Assembly (NCBI GenBank): GCA_026874595.1
Contig: CM049322.1
Span: 23,657,400 to 23,721,399 of the forward strand
Length of the DNA: 64,000 nt
Direction of reading: 5' to 3'
Source: Sipunculus nudus
Taxonomy: Eukaryota; Annelida; Sipuncula; Golfingiida; Sipunculidae
A program made the translations under genes and the position numbers. Under the pieces are notes generated by a model. The model worked only from the letters and a program-made list of their open reading frames with translations, did no database searches and was not told the origin of the DNA. Numbering within the stretch: position 1 is the stretch's first letter; every line of letters begins with the position of its first letter. Positions 15,194 to 27,700 of this stretch are shown here, in pieces.

Positions 15194-15691
15194 AACAAGG
15201 GACCTATGGGTCACGGCGCTCTGCTGTTATATATGATAAAAAAATATGATTTAGAAATGAGGCAAATGCTGGTTTTGTGTGGTAATAAGTATAAGCTGTA
15301 TTATGAGTTGTTGTTGTTAAGCTTATGTATGATTTTGATAGTACCTTTGGAGACAGAGAAGAGAATTGATTTCATTTATTTTATTAACAAATGGAGTACT
15401 ATTGTCACACAGATTTTGACTTGGCCATATAACTTATAAGCAGAACATATAATATAAGAGTTTAACTATTTATTAAAAAAATTACAAATATTGTCCCAGA
15501 TATAATTTTTATTAAAAATAATAAGAGAATCGTATGATTTTTAAAATGAAATATAACTGAAATGATTATTTAAATAATATTAAAGAATATATTCATGAAT
15601 GCATTCATGAATACATTTGGAAAGTATTTGCACTGGTATTCATATACTTTCATTTTTTCCTGAATTCCCATTCTTTATGCAAGAAATTTTA

Positions 15692-16740
15692 TGCCTGATT
15701 TTTGGTGTGTGGGCAGATAATGACCAGTTACAGATCGAGTTCGCGTTTCGTCCTGGTTGACCTATTTTTGACTGTTTTACGGCTCCTAAACTTAGAAAAT
15801 TTCATGAAAAATAGAAATTTTCATGACAAATACACATGTACAGACTTTGTTTCGCAATGCCTGCAGATATGGGCCTGATTTTTGGTGTGTGGGCAGATAA
15901 TGACCAGTTACAGATCGAGTTCGCGTTTCGTCCTGGTTGACCTATTTTAGACTGTTTTACGGCTCCTAAACTTAGAAAATTTCATGAAAAATAGAAATTT
16001 TCATGACAAATACACATGTACGGACTTTGTTTCGCAATGCCTGCAGATATGGGCCTGATTTTTGGTGTGTGGGCAGATAATGACCAGTTACAGATCGAGT
16101 TCGCGTTTCGTCCTGGTTGACCTACTTTTGACTGTTTTACAGCTCCTAAACTTAGAAAATTTCATGAAAAATAGAAATTTTCATGACAAATACACATGTA
16201 CAGACTTTTTTTCGCAATGCCTGCAGATATTGGCCTGATTTTTGGTGTGTGGGCAGATAATGACCAGTTACAGATCGAGTTTGCGGTTCGTCTCGGTTGA
16301 CCTACTTTTGACTGTTTTACGGCTCCTTAACTTAGAAAATTTCATGAAAAATAGAAATTTTCATGACAAATACACATGTACGGACTTTTTTTCGCAATGC
16401 CTGCAGATATTGGCCTGATTTTTGGTGTGTGGGCAGATAATGACCAGTTACAGATTGAGTTTGCGTTTCGTCCAGGTTGACCTACTTTTGACCGTTTTAT
16501 GGCTCCTTAACTTAGAAAATTTCATAAAAATAGAAATTTTCATGACGAATACACCTGTACGGACATTTTTTCACAATGCTTGCAGATATTGGCCTGATTT
16601 TTGGTGTGTATGCAGATAATGACCAGTTACAGATCGAGTTCGCGTTTCGTCCCTGTTGACCTACTTTTGATTGTTTTACGGCTCCTAAAAATAGAAAATT
16701 TCATGAAAATTAGTTTTTATGACAAATGTACATGTACAGC
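15692..16740 (+). repeat. 180-bp satellite-like array, 6 copies
   Basis: Units start GCCTGATTTTTGGTGTGTG at about 15692, 15872, 16052, 16232, 16412 and 16591 (spacing 180, last 179). They contain AATTTCATGAAAAATAGAAATTTTCATGA, which folds on itself. Identity is very high in the first copies and drops toward the last. Related diverged units are at 17440-17760. Confidence 0.95.
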
Positions 16741-16742
16741 CG

Positions 16743-17424
16743 TTTTTAGCCCTCAGCTCATAGGCTGATGGGCTATTGTCGTCACACAAGCTGTCCGTCT
16801 ATCCGTCCATCTGTCTGTCGATGTCCGTCCGTCCGTCTGTCCGTTCCGCATCTGTTAACTTTTACCTTGTGAGCGGGATATCTCTAAAAGGATTCACCGT
16901 TGGAATTTTATTTCATCAGTGAAGATAAATATCGATAAAATCTCAGTCAAGTTCGAAGATGGGTGACCTTGACCCACTTTTCTACATTTTAGAGCTGATT
17001 ATAGAAAAACCCTCAGAAGCTTATATCTCAGGAACCATTGTGTGGATTTTCACAAAACTTACTATGATCATTGGGACTGATGGTCTGTACGTTCTGCACA
17101 ATTTTGGTGGCGTCACCTGCAATTTCTGATTTTTTAATGAAATTTTATTGGATTTTTCAATTTTGGCCTTTGTGCAGGATATCTCCAAAGGTATTCAACT
17201 GAAGAACTTCATTACTTCAGTGCTTTTGCATCATATTTACAAAATCTTGGTCAGGTTCAAAGATGGGTGGTCTTGACCTACTTTTCAAGGTCACAGAGCT
17301 TAGTATAGAAAAAAAACTTAGGGGGATATTTCCCAGGAAGCATTTGGTGGATTGTTATAAAACATGGTACATACCTCTCCAATTTAAATTTATAACTGAT
17401 TACCAGCTTTTGCTAATATTCTAG
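16743..17424 (+). mobile_element. Non-autonomous Helitron/pearl-like element (hairpin-GTCCn ... CTAG)
   Basis: Starts with the hairpin AGCCCTCAGCTCATAGGCTGATGGGCT, then a (GTCC)n run at about 16790-16850. Two diverged units follow that share GGATATCTC, TTCATCAGTG/TTACTTCAGTG and GACCTTGACCCACTTTTC/GTCTTGACCTACTTTTC. It ends GCTAATATTCTAG|TTT at 17424. It is nested inside the 180-bp satellite element. An opposite-strand relative is at 41693-42413. Confidence 0.75.
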
Positions 17425-19604
17425 TTTCGCAATACAATGCTTACAGATACTGGCCCAATGTTTGGTCTTTAGGCGCATAATGACCACTTAAAGGTCAAGT
17501 TCGCGTTTCATCCCAGTTAACCTATTTTTGACCATATGACAGATCCTGAACATAGAAAATTTCATGAAAGATAATTTTTTATGAAAAATGCACATGTATG
17601 GACTTTTTTTCACAGTGCCTGCATACTGGCTTGATTTTTGGTGTGTTCCTTGATAATGACCCGTTACAGATCGAGTTTGCATTTTGCCCTTCTTGACCTA
17701 CTTTTGACCATACAACACCTCCTGAACTTAAAAAAATTTTACAAAATTTAACAAATGTTTCTAATTTGCCCCAGGCGGGGGCATTCGTGTCGTACCAACA
17801 CATCTAGTTTATTATTAAAATTGAACTGAAATATGCCATAGGTGACTGCATGGTGTTATTTGGAATACGTGACATTCTATCCATCAATACAAGATTCTTA
17901 TATCATCAGTAACTGCAAGTTATTTCCCTATTAATATAAACTAACAAATTCCTTTTCTATTTTTCTTTAATTTGTTATTAAAAACCAATAAAAATTGATT
18001 AATTTATTGTTACGTTGTTGGTTAAAACTACTTGATGAGTTGGGTTGGACACCTGGATCAACTGTGGCTGGCCATAAGCTGCCTTGTTGCCCCGGTATCT
18101 GCCTCGCCTCAAGCGTGCATAATTTGCTGAAAGTTCAACAAGGTCAACATACAGGTGACTCAAGAGTGGCTGGAGAGAGCCAAGGTCTGACATGGTCTCA
18201 TAAAAACATTAATAAAAGCTACAATTTTTGGCCAATTTCTTTCAGCTTTCTAAACTAAGAAGCTGAAATCCTTGTGTGTGCATGATATGAAAATTATATA
18301 AACAGAGCACACATTTAACAAAAGTGAAATGGTCAAAGTTGGGCAAAATTTAAGGTACTAATTTTATATTTATACTAATAACTTATAAAATTTTAAAAAT
18401 TCAGAACTAATTTTGGGTATTCAATTGAATCTTGATAAAATAATCTTTCATCCCTGACAAAAAATCTCTAGCTTCAGCAAGCCCATTGTTAAGGGAGTAA
18501 ATATATTTCTTGATTTTTTACAAAGTGCATTATGTTTGGGCCCATAACTTAAAACAATTACGCAATACTGACATCATTTCTGGCATGTGCACAGAGAATG
18601 TATTGAAAAACATGTATATTATATATGATTAAACTCAGATCAGTGGTTTTGATATTAGGCAGTATTTAAGTGTAATAATGGGTTTTTAATTGAAAAATGA
18701 AGTTTTTCATTAATATCTCAAAGGTATTAAGTCCTAGTGACTAAATTCTTGGCATGGTAGGGAATTTTAGAGACATCTAATTGTATGCCAAATTTTAGGA
18801 ACTGAGAGCTGAGCTCTTGCAAACTGCATAACACTAGCCTGATGTAAACAATGTTACATGGTGCTTGAAAACTTGAATAAAATCTACAGTTTTTGATCAA
18901 CTGGTTTCAAATTTTTGGTGTTGACAGACAAAATGCTAACAAAAACATGCTGAGAAAATTAAATCCACAGTACTTACAGGAAAAAAACGTGCCATGGTCA
19001 AAGTTAGGCAAAATTTAAGGTACCAATTTTCTGTTTTTGCTAATATTTTAAAAAATTTAAAAGATTTTGATCTAATTTTGGGTATACAATTTAATTTTGA
19101 TTAATTAAAGTTATATTACTTGAAAAAAAGTTCATAGCTTTAACAAGTTTTGTGTTAAGTGATCAAATATCTTTCCTGATTTTTTACTAAATGCATTATG
19201 TTCTGGCCCATAACTTTCTTAAATTATATAATACAGACATAATTTCAGGCATGTACATAGGAACTATATAGAGGAATATTTATGGTAAATATGAGGAAAA
19301 ACAGAGGAGTGGTTTTGATATTAGGCAGCCCTAAAGTGTGAAAATAGGTTTTTAATAAAAAATTGAGGTTTTTCCTTAATTTCTCAAAGGAACCAAGTCG
19401 CAAAGACCCAGTTTTCGGCTTGGTAGGAGATCTTGGGGACAGCTAACATTATGCAAAATTTTGGATTCCTAAGTCTTACGGTTTCAAAACGTGCCACATC
19501 TACGGACGGACGGACTGACGGACGGACGGACGGACAGACGGACGGACGACGGACAATGGACCACGACTATAGCTCAGATGACTTATAGTCAGCTGAGCTA
19601 AAAA

Positions 19605-20054
19605 TCACATCATCAGTCTTCATGAATTTGTTTTGATAATAATCAGGAGAAACATCTGTTCAAAATGACAAGAGTTACTGGAAATATATGATTCCTTGCC
19701 AGGACTTCAATAATCCAAGTAAACTTTCTGATAAACATGACTGTTACCTCACTCCATTGGTGTATGTAGTTTCTTTATGTCCTACTTTTTTTAGATCTGT
19801 ACACACATCAAACCTGCAGTCAAGACTTGCACTTACTCTTTTATATATATGGGGCATAAAATCTTGCACCTGAATGTGACAGGCTCAGTAGTCTCCACAT
19901 CTAGTTTAACTTGATAAGTCATGGACCAGCACACAGATGGCAGCACAGGTTTGGCTTCTGGCTCCTCTGCAGGCTGTCATGATCACAGTAAACTCATAGT
20001 AAACACACCCTTCCAAGACCAACATACAAAGACTATTAATGGAAATATAATATT
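19605..20054. other. Non-coding spacer between repeats
   Basis: About 450 bp of unique sequence with no supported exon. Confidence 0.5.
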
Positions 20055-20365
20055 TATATATGTCGAGGCCCAGATCAGAATCTGGCCCAATTTAAAACTG
20101 GGCCAGCCTAGATCAAAATTTTTATTTGGACCGGCCCAGATCAAAATTCTAATCTGGGCCAGACCAGTTTTAAACTGGAATTACAGAGCAAAAACCAACT
20201 TATGATAAATAACTTTAAATAACAAATAAAATAAATTTTTAATTTACATTGAGTAACATTAAATGATTAAATTTGGTTTTAGTTTGTTTAATTAATGCAC
20301 ATGTTTTGCAAGCTATATTTGTAGTTTTTATCTGTAAAATACCAATGTCTAACATGATTATTGTA

Positions 20366-21826
20366 TCCGCCAAAACAGAGTTTTGCGGATACTATGTTTT
20401 CAGCTGCACGCCGCTGCCGCCGTCGCCGCGTAGGTGTCCAGAGAACTCCTCCGTAACCGCTGGGCGGAATTTTACGAAACCCGGGATTAAGTTCGGGTCA
20501 CATGTGAACTGCTGCGCCCCGATTTTGTTTTGACCTCTGACCTTTCCTCTGCGCTCTGCATCCGTTTGTGCGTCTGTTTCCACACATAAACCCACATATC
20601 TCGGGAACCGTTTGACCGATCAGGAAAATTTTTTTTTGCACAAATGTAGCCCTTGGAGAGCTTAATAACATACACCAAAAATGGTGGCGCCACCTGCAAC
20701 CATGTTTGCACAGTGTCCATCTGTTCGTCTGCCTTGGGTTAAAATCACTCATATCTCTGCAGTGACTAGACTAATTCACCTGAAATTCGGCATGCGTAAA
20801 CATCCTGGATAGCTTTTCTGATTTTATGACAGATGGCGCCACCTACATTCACGTTTATGCTGCAGACATCCAAGCTCATATCTCGGGAACCGTTTGACCG
20901 ATCAGGAAAATTTTTTTGCACAAATGTAGCCCTTGGAGAGCTTTATAACATACACAAAAAATGGTGGCGCCACCTGCAACCATGTTTGCACAGTGTCCAT
21001 CTGTTCGTCTGCCTTGGGTTAAAATCATTCATATCTCTGCAGTGACTTGACTAATTCACCTGAAATTCGGCATGAGTATACATCCTGGATAGCTTTTCTG
21101 ATTTTATGACAGGTGGCGCCACCTACATTCACGTTTACGCTGCAGACATCCAAGCTCATATTTCGGGAACCGTTTGACCGATTGGGCCAATATTTTGCAT
21201 GTGTATAGAGCTCACATAGCTCTTCATCATACGCAAAACTGGTGGCGCCACCTGCAGCCGTTTTTGCACAGTTCCTGTCTGTTTGTCTGCCATGGGATAA
21301 AATCACTCGTATCTCAGCAGTGGTTTGACATATCTGCCTAAAATTTTGCAGGTTTATACATCCCCGACAGCTCTCTTGATTTTATGACAGGTGGCGCCAC
21401 CTGCATTCTAGTTTATGCAGCAGACATCCAAGCTCATATCTTGGGAACCGTTTGTCCGATTGGGCCAAAGTTTTGCATGTGTATAGTTCTCACATAGCCC
21501 TTTATCATACGCAAAACCGGTGGTGTCACCTGCAACCATTTTTGCTCAGCGTCCATCTGTTTGTTTGCCACGGGCTAAAATCACTCATATACATGTAGTG
21601 GTTTGACTTATCTGCCTTAATTTTGCATATGTATTCAACTTGGACGGCTTTCTGGATTTTGTGGTGGGGGGGGGGGGGCACCCTACATACACAATTTGGC
21701 TGCAGACATCCATGCTAATATGCAACACTCTATTTCCCCTTGCCACTCAATCCATGCCTCACTTCACCCGTTCCACTCTGATTTAGGCGGATACACGTAG
21801 TCGCTTGTCGACTACCCGTATTCTAG
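20366..21826 (+). mobile_element. Non-autonomous Helitron nested in foldback element I
   Basis: The boundaries fit Helitron rules: the 5' end is TCCGCCAAAACAG right after an A (20365); the 3' end has the perfect stem TAGTCG/CGACTA, then CCCGTATT, then CTAG (21823-21826), right before T (21827). The 5' region also has an inverted TCCGCC...GCGGATA. Most of the body is a tandem of about 282 bp. No Rep/helicase is encoded, so it depends on an autonomous partner elsewhere. Confidence 0.82.
20590..21715 (+). repeat. ~282-bp tandem units inside the Helitron, about 4 copies
   Basis: The phrase ATATCTCGGGAACCGTTTGA recurs near 20598, 20879, 21160 and 21437, each followed by GGTGGCGCCACCTGCA and TGCCTTGGGTTAAAATCA-type text. 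GGTGGCGCCACC is itself a 12-bp palindrome repeated through the array. Short open frames crossing it in several frames come from the repeat and are not genes. A run of 13 G lies at 21666-21678. Confidence 0.9.
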
Positions 21827-22347
21827 TTTTATAATTATATTTTGGACATTTCACATAAGAGGTGAAATTACAAAAAATATGACAGGAGTCCAACCAATTA
21901 TATTTTCATAGAAAATGAAATAAATTCATAAAATATCAATTATTATGGACTTACAATGTTTTACAAATTCTTTGAATTGATTAAAGGCCAGCTTGGTAAA
22001 CAGTGTAATTGAAGCCAGCCTAGGAGCAGATTAGGATTCTGATCTGGGCTGGTCCAGTTTGAAATCAGTCTACCACAGGATTGTAAACTTGACTGGCCCA
22101 GATCAAAATTCTAATCCAGGCTGGCCCAGTTTAAAATCAGTCCAGACCAGATTTAAATCCTGAAGTCTTCACCACAGGATTTTAATCTGGACCGGTCCAG
22201 AACAAAATTTTAATCTGGGCTGGCCCAGTTTAAAACTGGTCTGGCCCAGATTAGAATTTTGATCTGGACCGGTCCAAATCAAAATCTTGATCTGGGCTGG
22301 CCCAGTTTTAAATTGGGCCAGATTCTAATCTGGGCCTCGACATATAT

Positions 22348-23835
22348 ATTCTTAGTGAAGCCTAATTAAACATTATATATGATGACACTAGGTTTCTGGT
22401 TATGTTAAATATTTGAGGCAACACAGATAATTATCTCAGAACAGTGATACAGAGTTCAACCTGAACTCCATGCATATATGAAAGGGTAATTACTTTCAGT
22501 AAATGTTAATTTATATCATTATTTATATACTTGTCATGTTTAAGAATAAAGTACGTTTTTTACCATGGATTGTTTTATATGCCTAATTTGACCATATTTT
22601 AGGTAAAAAGAAAGATATGTTTAAGAATAAAGGATAACTCACATTACATTACAAGATGTTCCAGCTGAAAAAGCCATTACATTAAATGCCTATATTTCTA
22701 ACAGTTAGTGGACTGAAAACATCTGAACTCTACACCATGATAAGAGCTGCTGACACTGTGCCACAAAAAGTCAAGGCCAGCCAAAATGAAACCTGTTTAA
22801 ATGGATCTTTGTTTAAGTGTAAGAACACTGATAGATATTTTTTTTTATTAAATATCAAATCACAGGTAATAACATCTCTTTCACTGTGGCAACTAACTTA
22901 AACATGAGGCAGCTGACCACACACATGGCTTCTGTCCACAGACAACCATGCAACCCATTTTGTAAGGTAGGAGCCGGGACAGCTGCTTTGTCAATGTCAA
23001 GGTGAGAGGGATGGAGCACTTTACATAAGAAAATTAGCCAAACACATATATTACTGACAGGTGTCACACTCATCTTAACAATGATCTCTAACACACACAC
23101 ACACACCAATAGAATCCTTTCTTTAAGAAATGATTTCTGGTCCATTTGAATCTATTTAAATTCTAATCACAGTTACACCAAAGACTGACCTCAAACCTGA
23201 TTGGTTTGTCTGCAATGCTGCTCTCTGTATTACGTTTGTAAATGTTTCACACAGAACAACCTTTCTAGCCTACTGATGCTTATAAATGCAAACAGCAGAC
23301 AATTGCAGCCACTGTCATCATTACACACAGCAGGTCCTGGCATTTGGCTGATTGAATGGGACATACTGAATCATCAATCTGACACTGATCAATTTGATAT
23401 GTTGCTTCAAGCTAGTATGAAAATAACTTCATGATAATTCCTTATAAAACCTGTCTGTCAGCCCAGCATTTGTTCATGAAGCCAGCTACCATGCGTATGT
23501 ACTGATATTGGTTTGACGTAACACAAGGTCTGCCATTATTCTATTATCCAGTGAGACAGACGAAAAGAGCTGCTCCATTGTGTTGTCTTTGGCTGAATCC
23601 TGCACCATGTCCATGCTCACAACAACAGCAGAGCCATTAAAAGTACAAACCAACAGCAAGGGGTAAGCACATTCAGACAGTCTAACCTGTCCCAGTCGAC
23701 AAAGTCCCTTAACACAACCCTGGAAGAAAAGAATCTCAATGCAAATTACGATACAGCTGTCCATATCAGCTGGCAAAGTAGTTCAGCAAAAACCTGCAGC
23801 ACACAGCTGATACAGGCAGCAGCCAGGATGGAAGC
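22348..23835. other. Non-coding sequence
   Basis: Unique AT-rich sequence with an (AC)n microsatellite at 23090-23107. No recognisable exon. Confidence 0.5.
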
Positions 23836-24200
23836 TGTAACAGCTGTGAGTAGTAGCTGGCAGCACCAAGCAGCAGCAGTTACAGCAGTGAGTAGTAGCT
23901 GGCAGCACCAAGCAGCAGTAGTACCAGCTGTGAGCAGTAGTTAGTAGGACTGAACAGCAGTGTAATAGCTGTGAATAGTAGCTTAAAGCACTGAGAAGCA
24001 GTAGTGACAGCTGTGAGTAGTAGCTGGTAGCACAGAGTAGCAGTAGTAACAGCTGTGAGTTATAGTCAGTAGGACTGAGCAGCAGTGTAGTAGCTGTGAA
24101 TAGTAGCTTGAAGCACTGAGAGGCAGTAGCAACAGCTGTGAGTAGTAGCTGGTAGCACAGAGTAGCAGTAGTAACAGCTGTAGGTAGCAGCTTGTACCAA
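23836..24200. repeat. ~42-bp minisatellite (CAGCTGTGAGTAGTAGCTGG)
   Basis: About eight to nine imperfect units carry CAGCTGTGAGTAGTAGCTGGCAGCACCAAGCAGCAGT-like text. Because 42 is divisible by three, a 152-codon frame stays open on the minus strand (24241-23783) and reads as Leu/Tyr/Cys-rich low complexity. I treat that as a repeat artefact. Confidence 0.88.
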
Positions 24201-24549
24201 CTTAATGATATATTATTTAATCCATACACACACTTGTTCAAAAGCCACAGTTTTTCTTCATCTCCAGCTTCTTTTGGAGGTTGAAGGATAATCTTTCTGT
24301 AGATTTTATGTCCCTGTGGTTTTGTCCTTTGTCAAGGTTTCTGTTGTTTTTTTTTAGGAAATATGGCCAGTATCATTCTCAAAGACTCAATACCACATGT
24401 AGGAGAGTAGGAGAACACCACTGTCCAACTCTTCAAAACTTTTAGCAACCAATCTTGCTTTAGTAATAAACCCACAGATCTTTATCTTTCTTCAAAGTAC
24501 AAATCCACCTGGCAGAAATAGTCTTTTGTCCATTGTCATTAACCACTTC

Positions 24550-24720
24550 AGGTCTACAGGACTGAGCAGTAGTGACAGCTGTGAGTAGAAGCTGGCAGGA
24601 CTGAGCAGCAGAAGTTACAGCTGTAAATAGCAGCTTGCAGCACCAAGTAGCAGACGTAACAGCTGCCAGTAGTTGATGGCAGATCTGTGATACAGATAGC
24701 TACTGATAGTAGTGGTTTGA
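24550..24720. repeat. Second block of the CAGCTGTGAGTAG minisatellite
   Basis: Three to four further diverged units (GACTGAGCAGTAGTGACAGC, then GCAGCACCAAGTAGCAGACG). About 350 bp of unrelated sequence separates it from the main block, so the array was split or partly lost. Confidence 0.75.
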
Positions 24721-27700
24721 GGCAATATTAATAACAGCTATAACAGTTAAGAGTTGTAGCAAGCCAACAGATGAACAGCTGCAAGTAAATCACTCGGCAC
24801 TTCAATACCAATGAACCTGTAACAGTTTTACTGCCTTGCTTAACCATTTCCAATTTTTTAAAATAAACTAATTCCAATCATATGCAGGTTTATAACGTTA
24901 TAATTCTAGCAGAAAAGTCAGCTCTAGAACTTAGCAAAATAAAGATGAGTCATGGAACCAGCGATTGTGAAGAGTTCAGGCAGAAACAGAACAAGGTCTC
25001 TCAATTATTATAAAACACAAGCCAAATAAGAAGCTTGCAAATATATTGGACTATTAATTCACATATTAAAGGCTTCCTGGTCTAACATGAACACACTATT
25101 TCCTAATGTGGTAAAAGCCAGGCCCTCCAAATAAATCTATTCATTGTTCCAGTGAAAGTGAATCATATAAACAGTAAAATTACTGTTAAACAAAGCCTCT
25201 TCCTATGAAATATAACTGGCTTGGTAGTAGGTATTTAAAAGAATATATAGTTGTTCCACAGCAATTACAGCAAACCACACTACTTTATGAATTCCTCACA
25301 CAGCTGATACACAAGGGGTGACAGCTCTCCCACAGTATGGTACACATGGTGTACAATATATGATGCTGTTTATAGTGACAGAACAGCCCAGTTATGTATG
25401 TATTACATATAAAACAAAAACAGAGATGCCTTCAAGTGTACATAAGAGCACAATCATGACACAAGATATTCACCCCTTCATCTTGGCCCTCACCTCCACA
25501 GTCACCATATGCCCAGCATATGTTGGATATATAAATAATCAAGCTTGGGCTGTTTGTGTACAAACTTTCTGCTGTGTTAATGCACTGGTCAGGCTGGTCA
25601 TAAGCCCTGATGTAGCTCTTTGGCAGACCACACAGAGGCTGGGGTCACTTAACACAAATCACATCTTTTTGTTTCAACAAAATTCCCACAAAGTGAATGA
25701 GTACCATCTGCCCTGGGCTGCTTTACTCCCCTCCATCACAAGAGATCTGTCAGTGGTGTATGCTCCTGATCAAGAAGCATCCAAATGTCAACACATAACC
25801 AGGCAACCATTTGCTGCAAGGGGGAGGGATTTCAGGTATATTGCTGTGTACCATTTTCTGTGAGCTATCACTGGTAGACAGTGTTTCCCATTACAGTATG
25901 GTTAAATGTACCGGGTTTGCCAGTTTCCTTTCAGTGATTGTTGCTTTAAAAACCTTACCAGCCATACAAATATAATAAATTATGAATAAAGAAATTAAAA
26001 TTACTGAGCAATCACAAGATATTGGACAGCAGATTATGACCATAACCAACAACATGAGGTAAGAGTGTAGCTTGCTGTATGATGGTATGATCATTCCATC
26101 ATTGTAACTGGATGTAACTAAGCTGACAGCTTCACTCCCTCTTCTCAATATCAACATTTTCTGACACTGCAGTCAAACCAGCTAACATACAGGTAACAAC
26201 TTAACTGTCTATCTGCTCAGGAAGAACCAGAACATCAACAACAAACACACACAGTGTTCTTGACCTCATCTCAGAGTATATGAACACAGCCACAAGCTTA
26301 CACATTTACACTGTCCAGTCTCTCCATGACACCATCATCATTAGCTAGCTAGGACCAGCCAGACAGCTTTTAGCAGTAGCTGTATGTTATAGAAATACAA
26401 TGATGACATCTGAAGACCTGCAGGCTGCTGAAGTACAAAAACGACAGAGCTGAGAACAATGTTAGAGGAGACATAGACACACTAACTGGCCATGATACAT
26501 GGCTTACAAGGGAATCTGGTTCACAGGCTAAGTGCAACACCTGCAGACCCCTGGTAGCAGTCAGAGGTACTATTTGTTTATCAGCTGTTGCAAAAATGCA
26601 ATTTATGTCAAATTTAAACAGCAATATGATCATGATCAATTTTAGTTTTTTTTTTTATATGGGTTGCACAAAAGGGCTTTTATATATGAGCAGATGACTG
26701 AAATATGATCATTCAATAAAGAGCCAGCTTCAATGTTGACAGGTGAACATAAAGATTAGAGCTGTACTGTGGTATGTCTGCACTGTTATCAGAGTACACA
26801 TCTAATTATCTGTACACTTATGGCTACACCTGTACCCTACTTGTAAAAAACAGACAGAAATATGTGAAATGCCAGTCAGAATCTGTAATCTCTACATTTA
26901 TGTATACCAAATAAAGTGTGTGTGACCAGACTGATGACATGGGTACATTAAGTTCAGCAAATAAATCTACAAGACAACAATTGTGTGCTGGTTCATATGG
27001 ATAACGCTAATACATAACTGGATTTCGTCAATTTGAACAATGACAAGTTAGACACAGGCCAAAAATAAAATGGCAAGACTGTCAGAGCTGGCCTGCAGGT
27101 ATGTGGCCTGAGACTGCTATATTCTGAGCTCATCCACAAATCTATCTATGAATAACTCTTGGTGCTCCTTTCTAATCCAGACAGCATAAATGGATATTAC
27201 TTGTCAATATTGATGAATACTTCATCCCCAATGAGGTTCCACACACCCACAACCAAGTCCAGGTGTATGCTTTCTCAAAGCTAAACCAATACAACGGCTC
27301 TACACATCTCTGTGACCACACACACACTTGTCCTTTTTAAGCGTTCTTTCAAGTGTTGAGTACCAAAACTCCTGGTATGGGAAAACTGACATACATACAT
27401 CACCAAAATGATATTTCTTGTTTTTCTTAATCTATACATATGCTATGCTACATGGCACCAGCCTTTGGTTGTGTCGAGTATATTTTTGGGCTTGTTTTCA
27501 TCAATAAAAATCATCCAATAGGATAGTTCTAGAACTATCCAAATGTAGTCTCCTTTGAGGTATGCAACAAAATTTGAAAATACAATTTTTGTGACCCTCC
27601 TACAGTGAGACAACACAATGTGTTTAGCTCCATAGACTCCTAGGAGAGCTGTCAGACATCCCACAACACCTGTCCAACAAAAGGGTTTGTCTAATATGAA

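Larger units (their letters stand above)
15690..17807 (+). mobile_element. Helitron/pearl-like element with 180-bp satellite core, itself interrupted
   Basis: Inserted in copy A: it starts after ATTTTA with TGCCTGATTTTTGGTGTGTG and ends with hairpins TGCCCC...GGGGCA and GTGT...ACAC followed by CATCTAG|T, the CTRR-type terminus of Helitrons. It contains six near-identical 180-bp units (15692-16740), then two diverged units after 17425. The gap between is filled by another element at 16743-17424. The left boundary is defined by comparison with 31097 and 33345 and is good to a few bases. Confidence 0.75.
15194..19604 (-). mobile_element. Copy A of the 'AACAAGGGACC...CTGAGCTAAAAA' repeat family, interrupted by nested elements
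   Basis: Begins AACAAGGGACCTATGGGTCA at 15194 and ends in (GACG)n followed by the hairpin TAGCTCAG...CTGAGCTA and AAAA at 19604. It aligns along its length with 30598-33187: the 320-bp head at 15194-15513 and the body after 17812. In place of about 320 bp of body (the equivalent of 31100-31430) it carries the element at 15690-17807. No protein is encoded. Read on the minus strand, the hairpin-plus-GTCC end resembles the ends of the elements at 16743 and 42413, so I place it in the same broad non-autonomous group. Confidence 0.8.
20055..22347. mobile_element. Modular foldback element I (TATATGTCGAGGCCCAGAT termini)
   Basis: The left end reads TATATATGTCGAGGCCCAGAT and the right end is its inverse (GGCCTCGACATATATA), so the ends are inverted repeats in a TA-rich target. 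The left arm (20055-20185) and right arm (about 21990-22347) consist of short AT-rich words such as GATCAAAATTCTAATC and AGTTTTAAACT separated by GC-rich palindromic linkers such as TGGGCCAGACC, TGGACCGGCCCAG and GGGCTGGCCCAG. The right arm has more modules than the left. No protein is encoded. The middle is taken up by a Helitron-like insertion at 20366-21826. I do not recognise a named family. Confidence 0.75.

Noticed and set aside
23783-24241. Leu/Tyr/Cys-rich 152-codon minus-strand frame, transmembrane-like
   Set aside because: Produced by a 42-bp minisatellite, whose period keeps a frame open. There is no gene context.
25318-25863. 181-codon plus-strand frame
   Set aside because: It opens with GTG, has no recognisable domain and no splice or start support. 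One frame of this length is plausible by chance in 64 kb.
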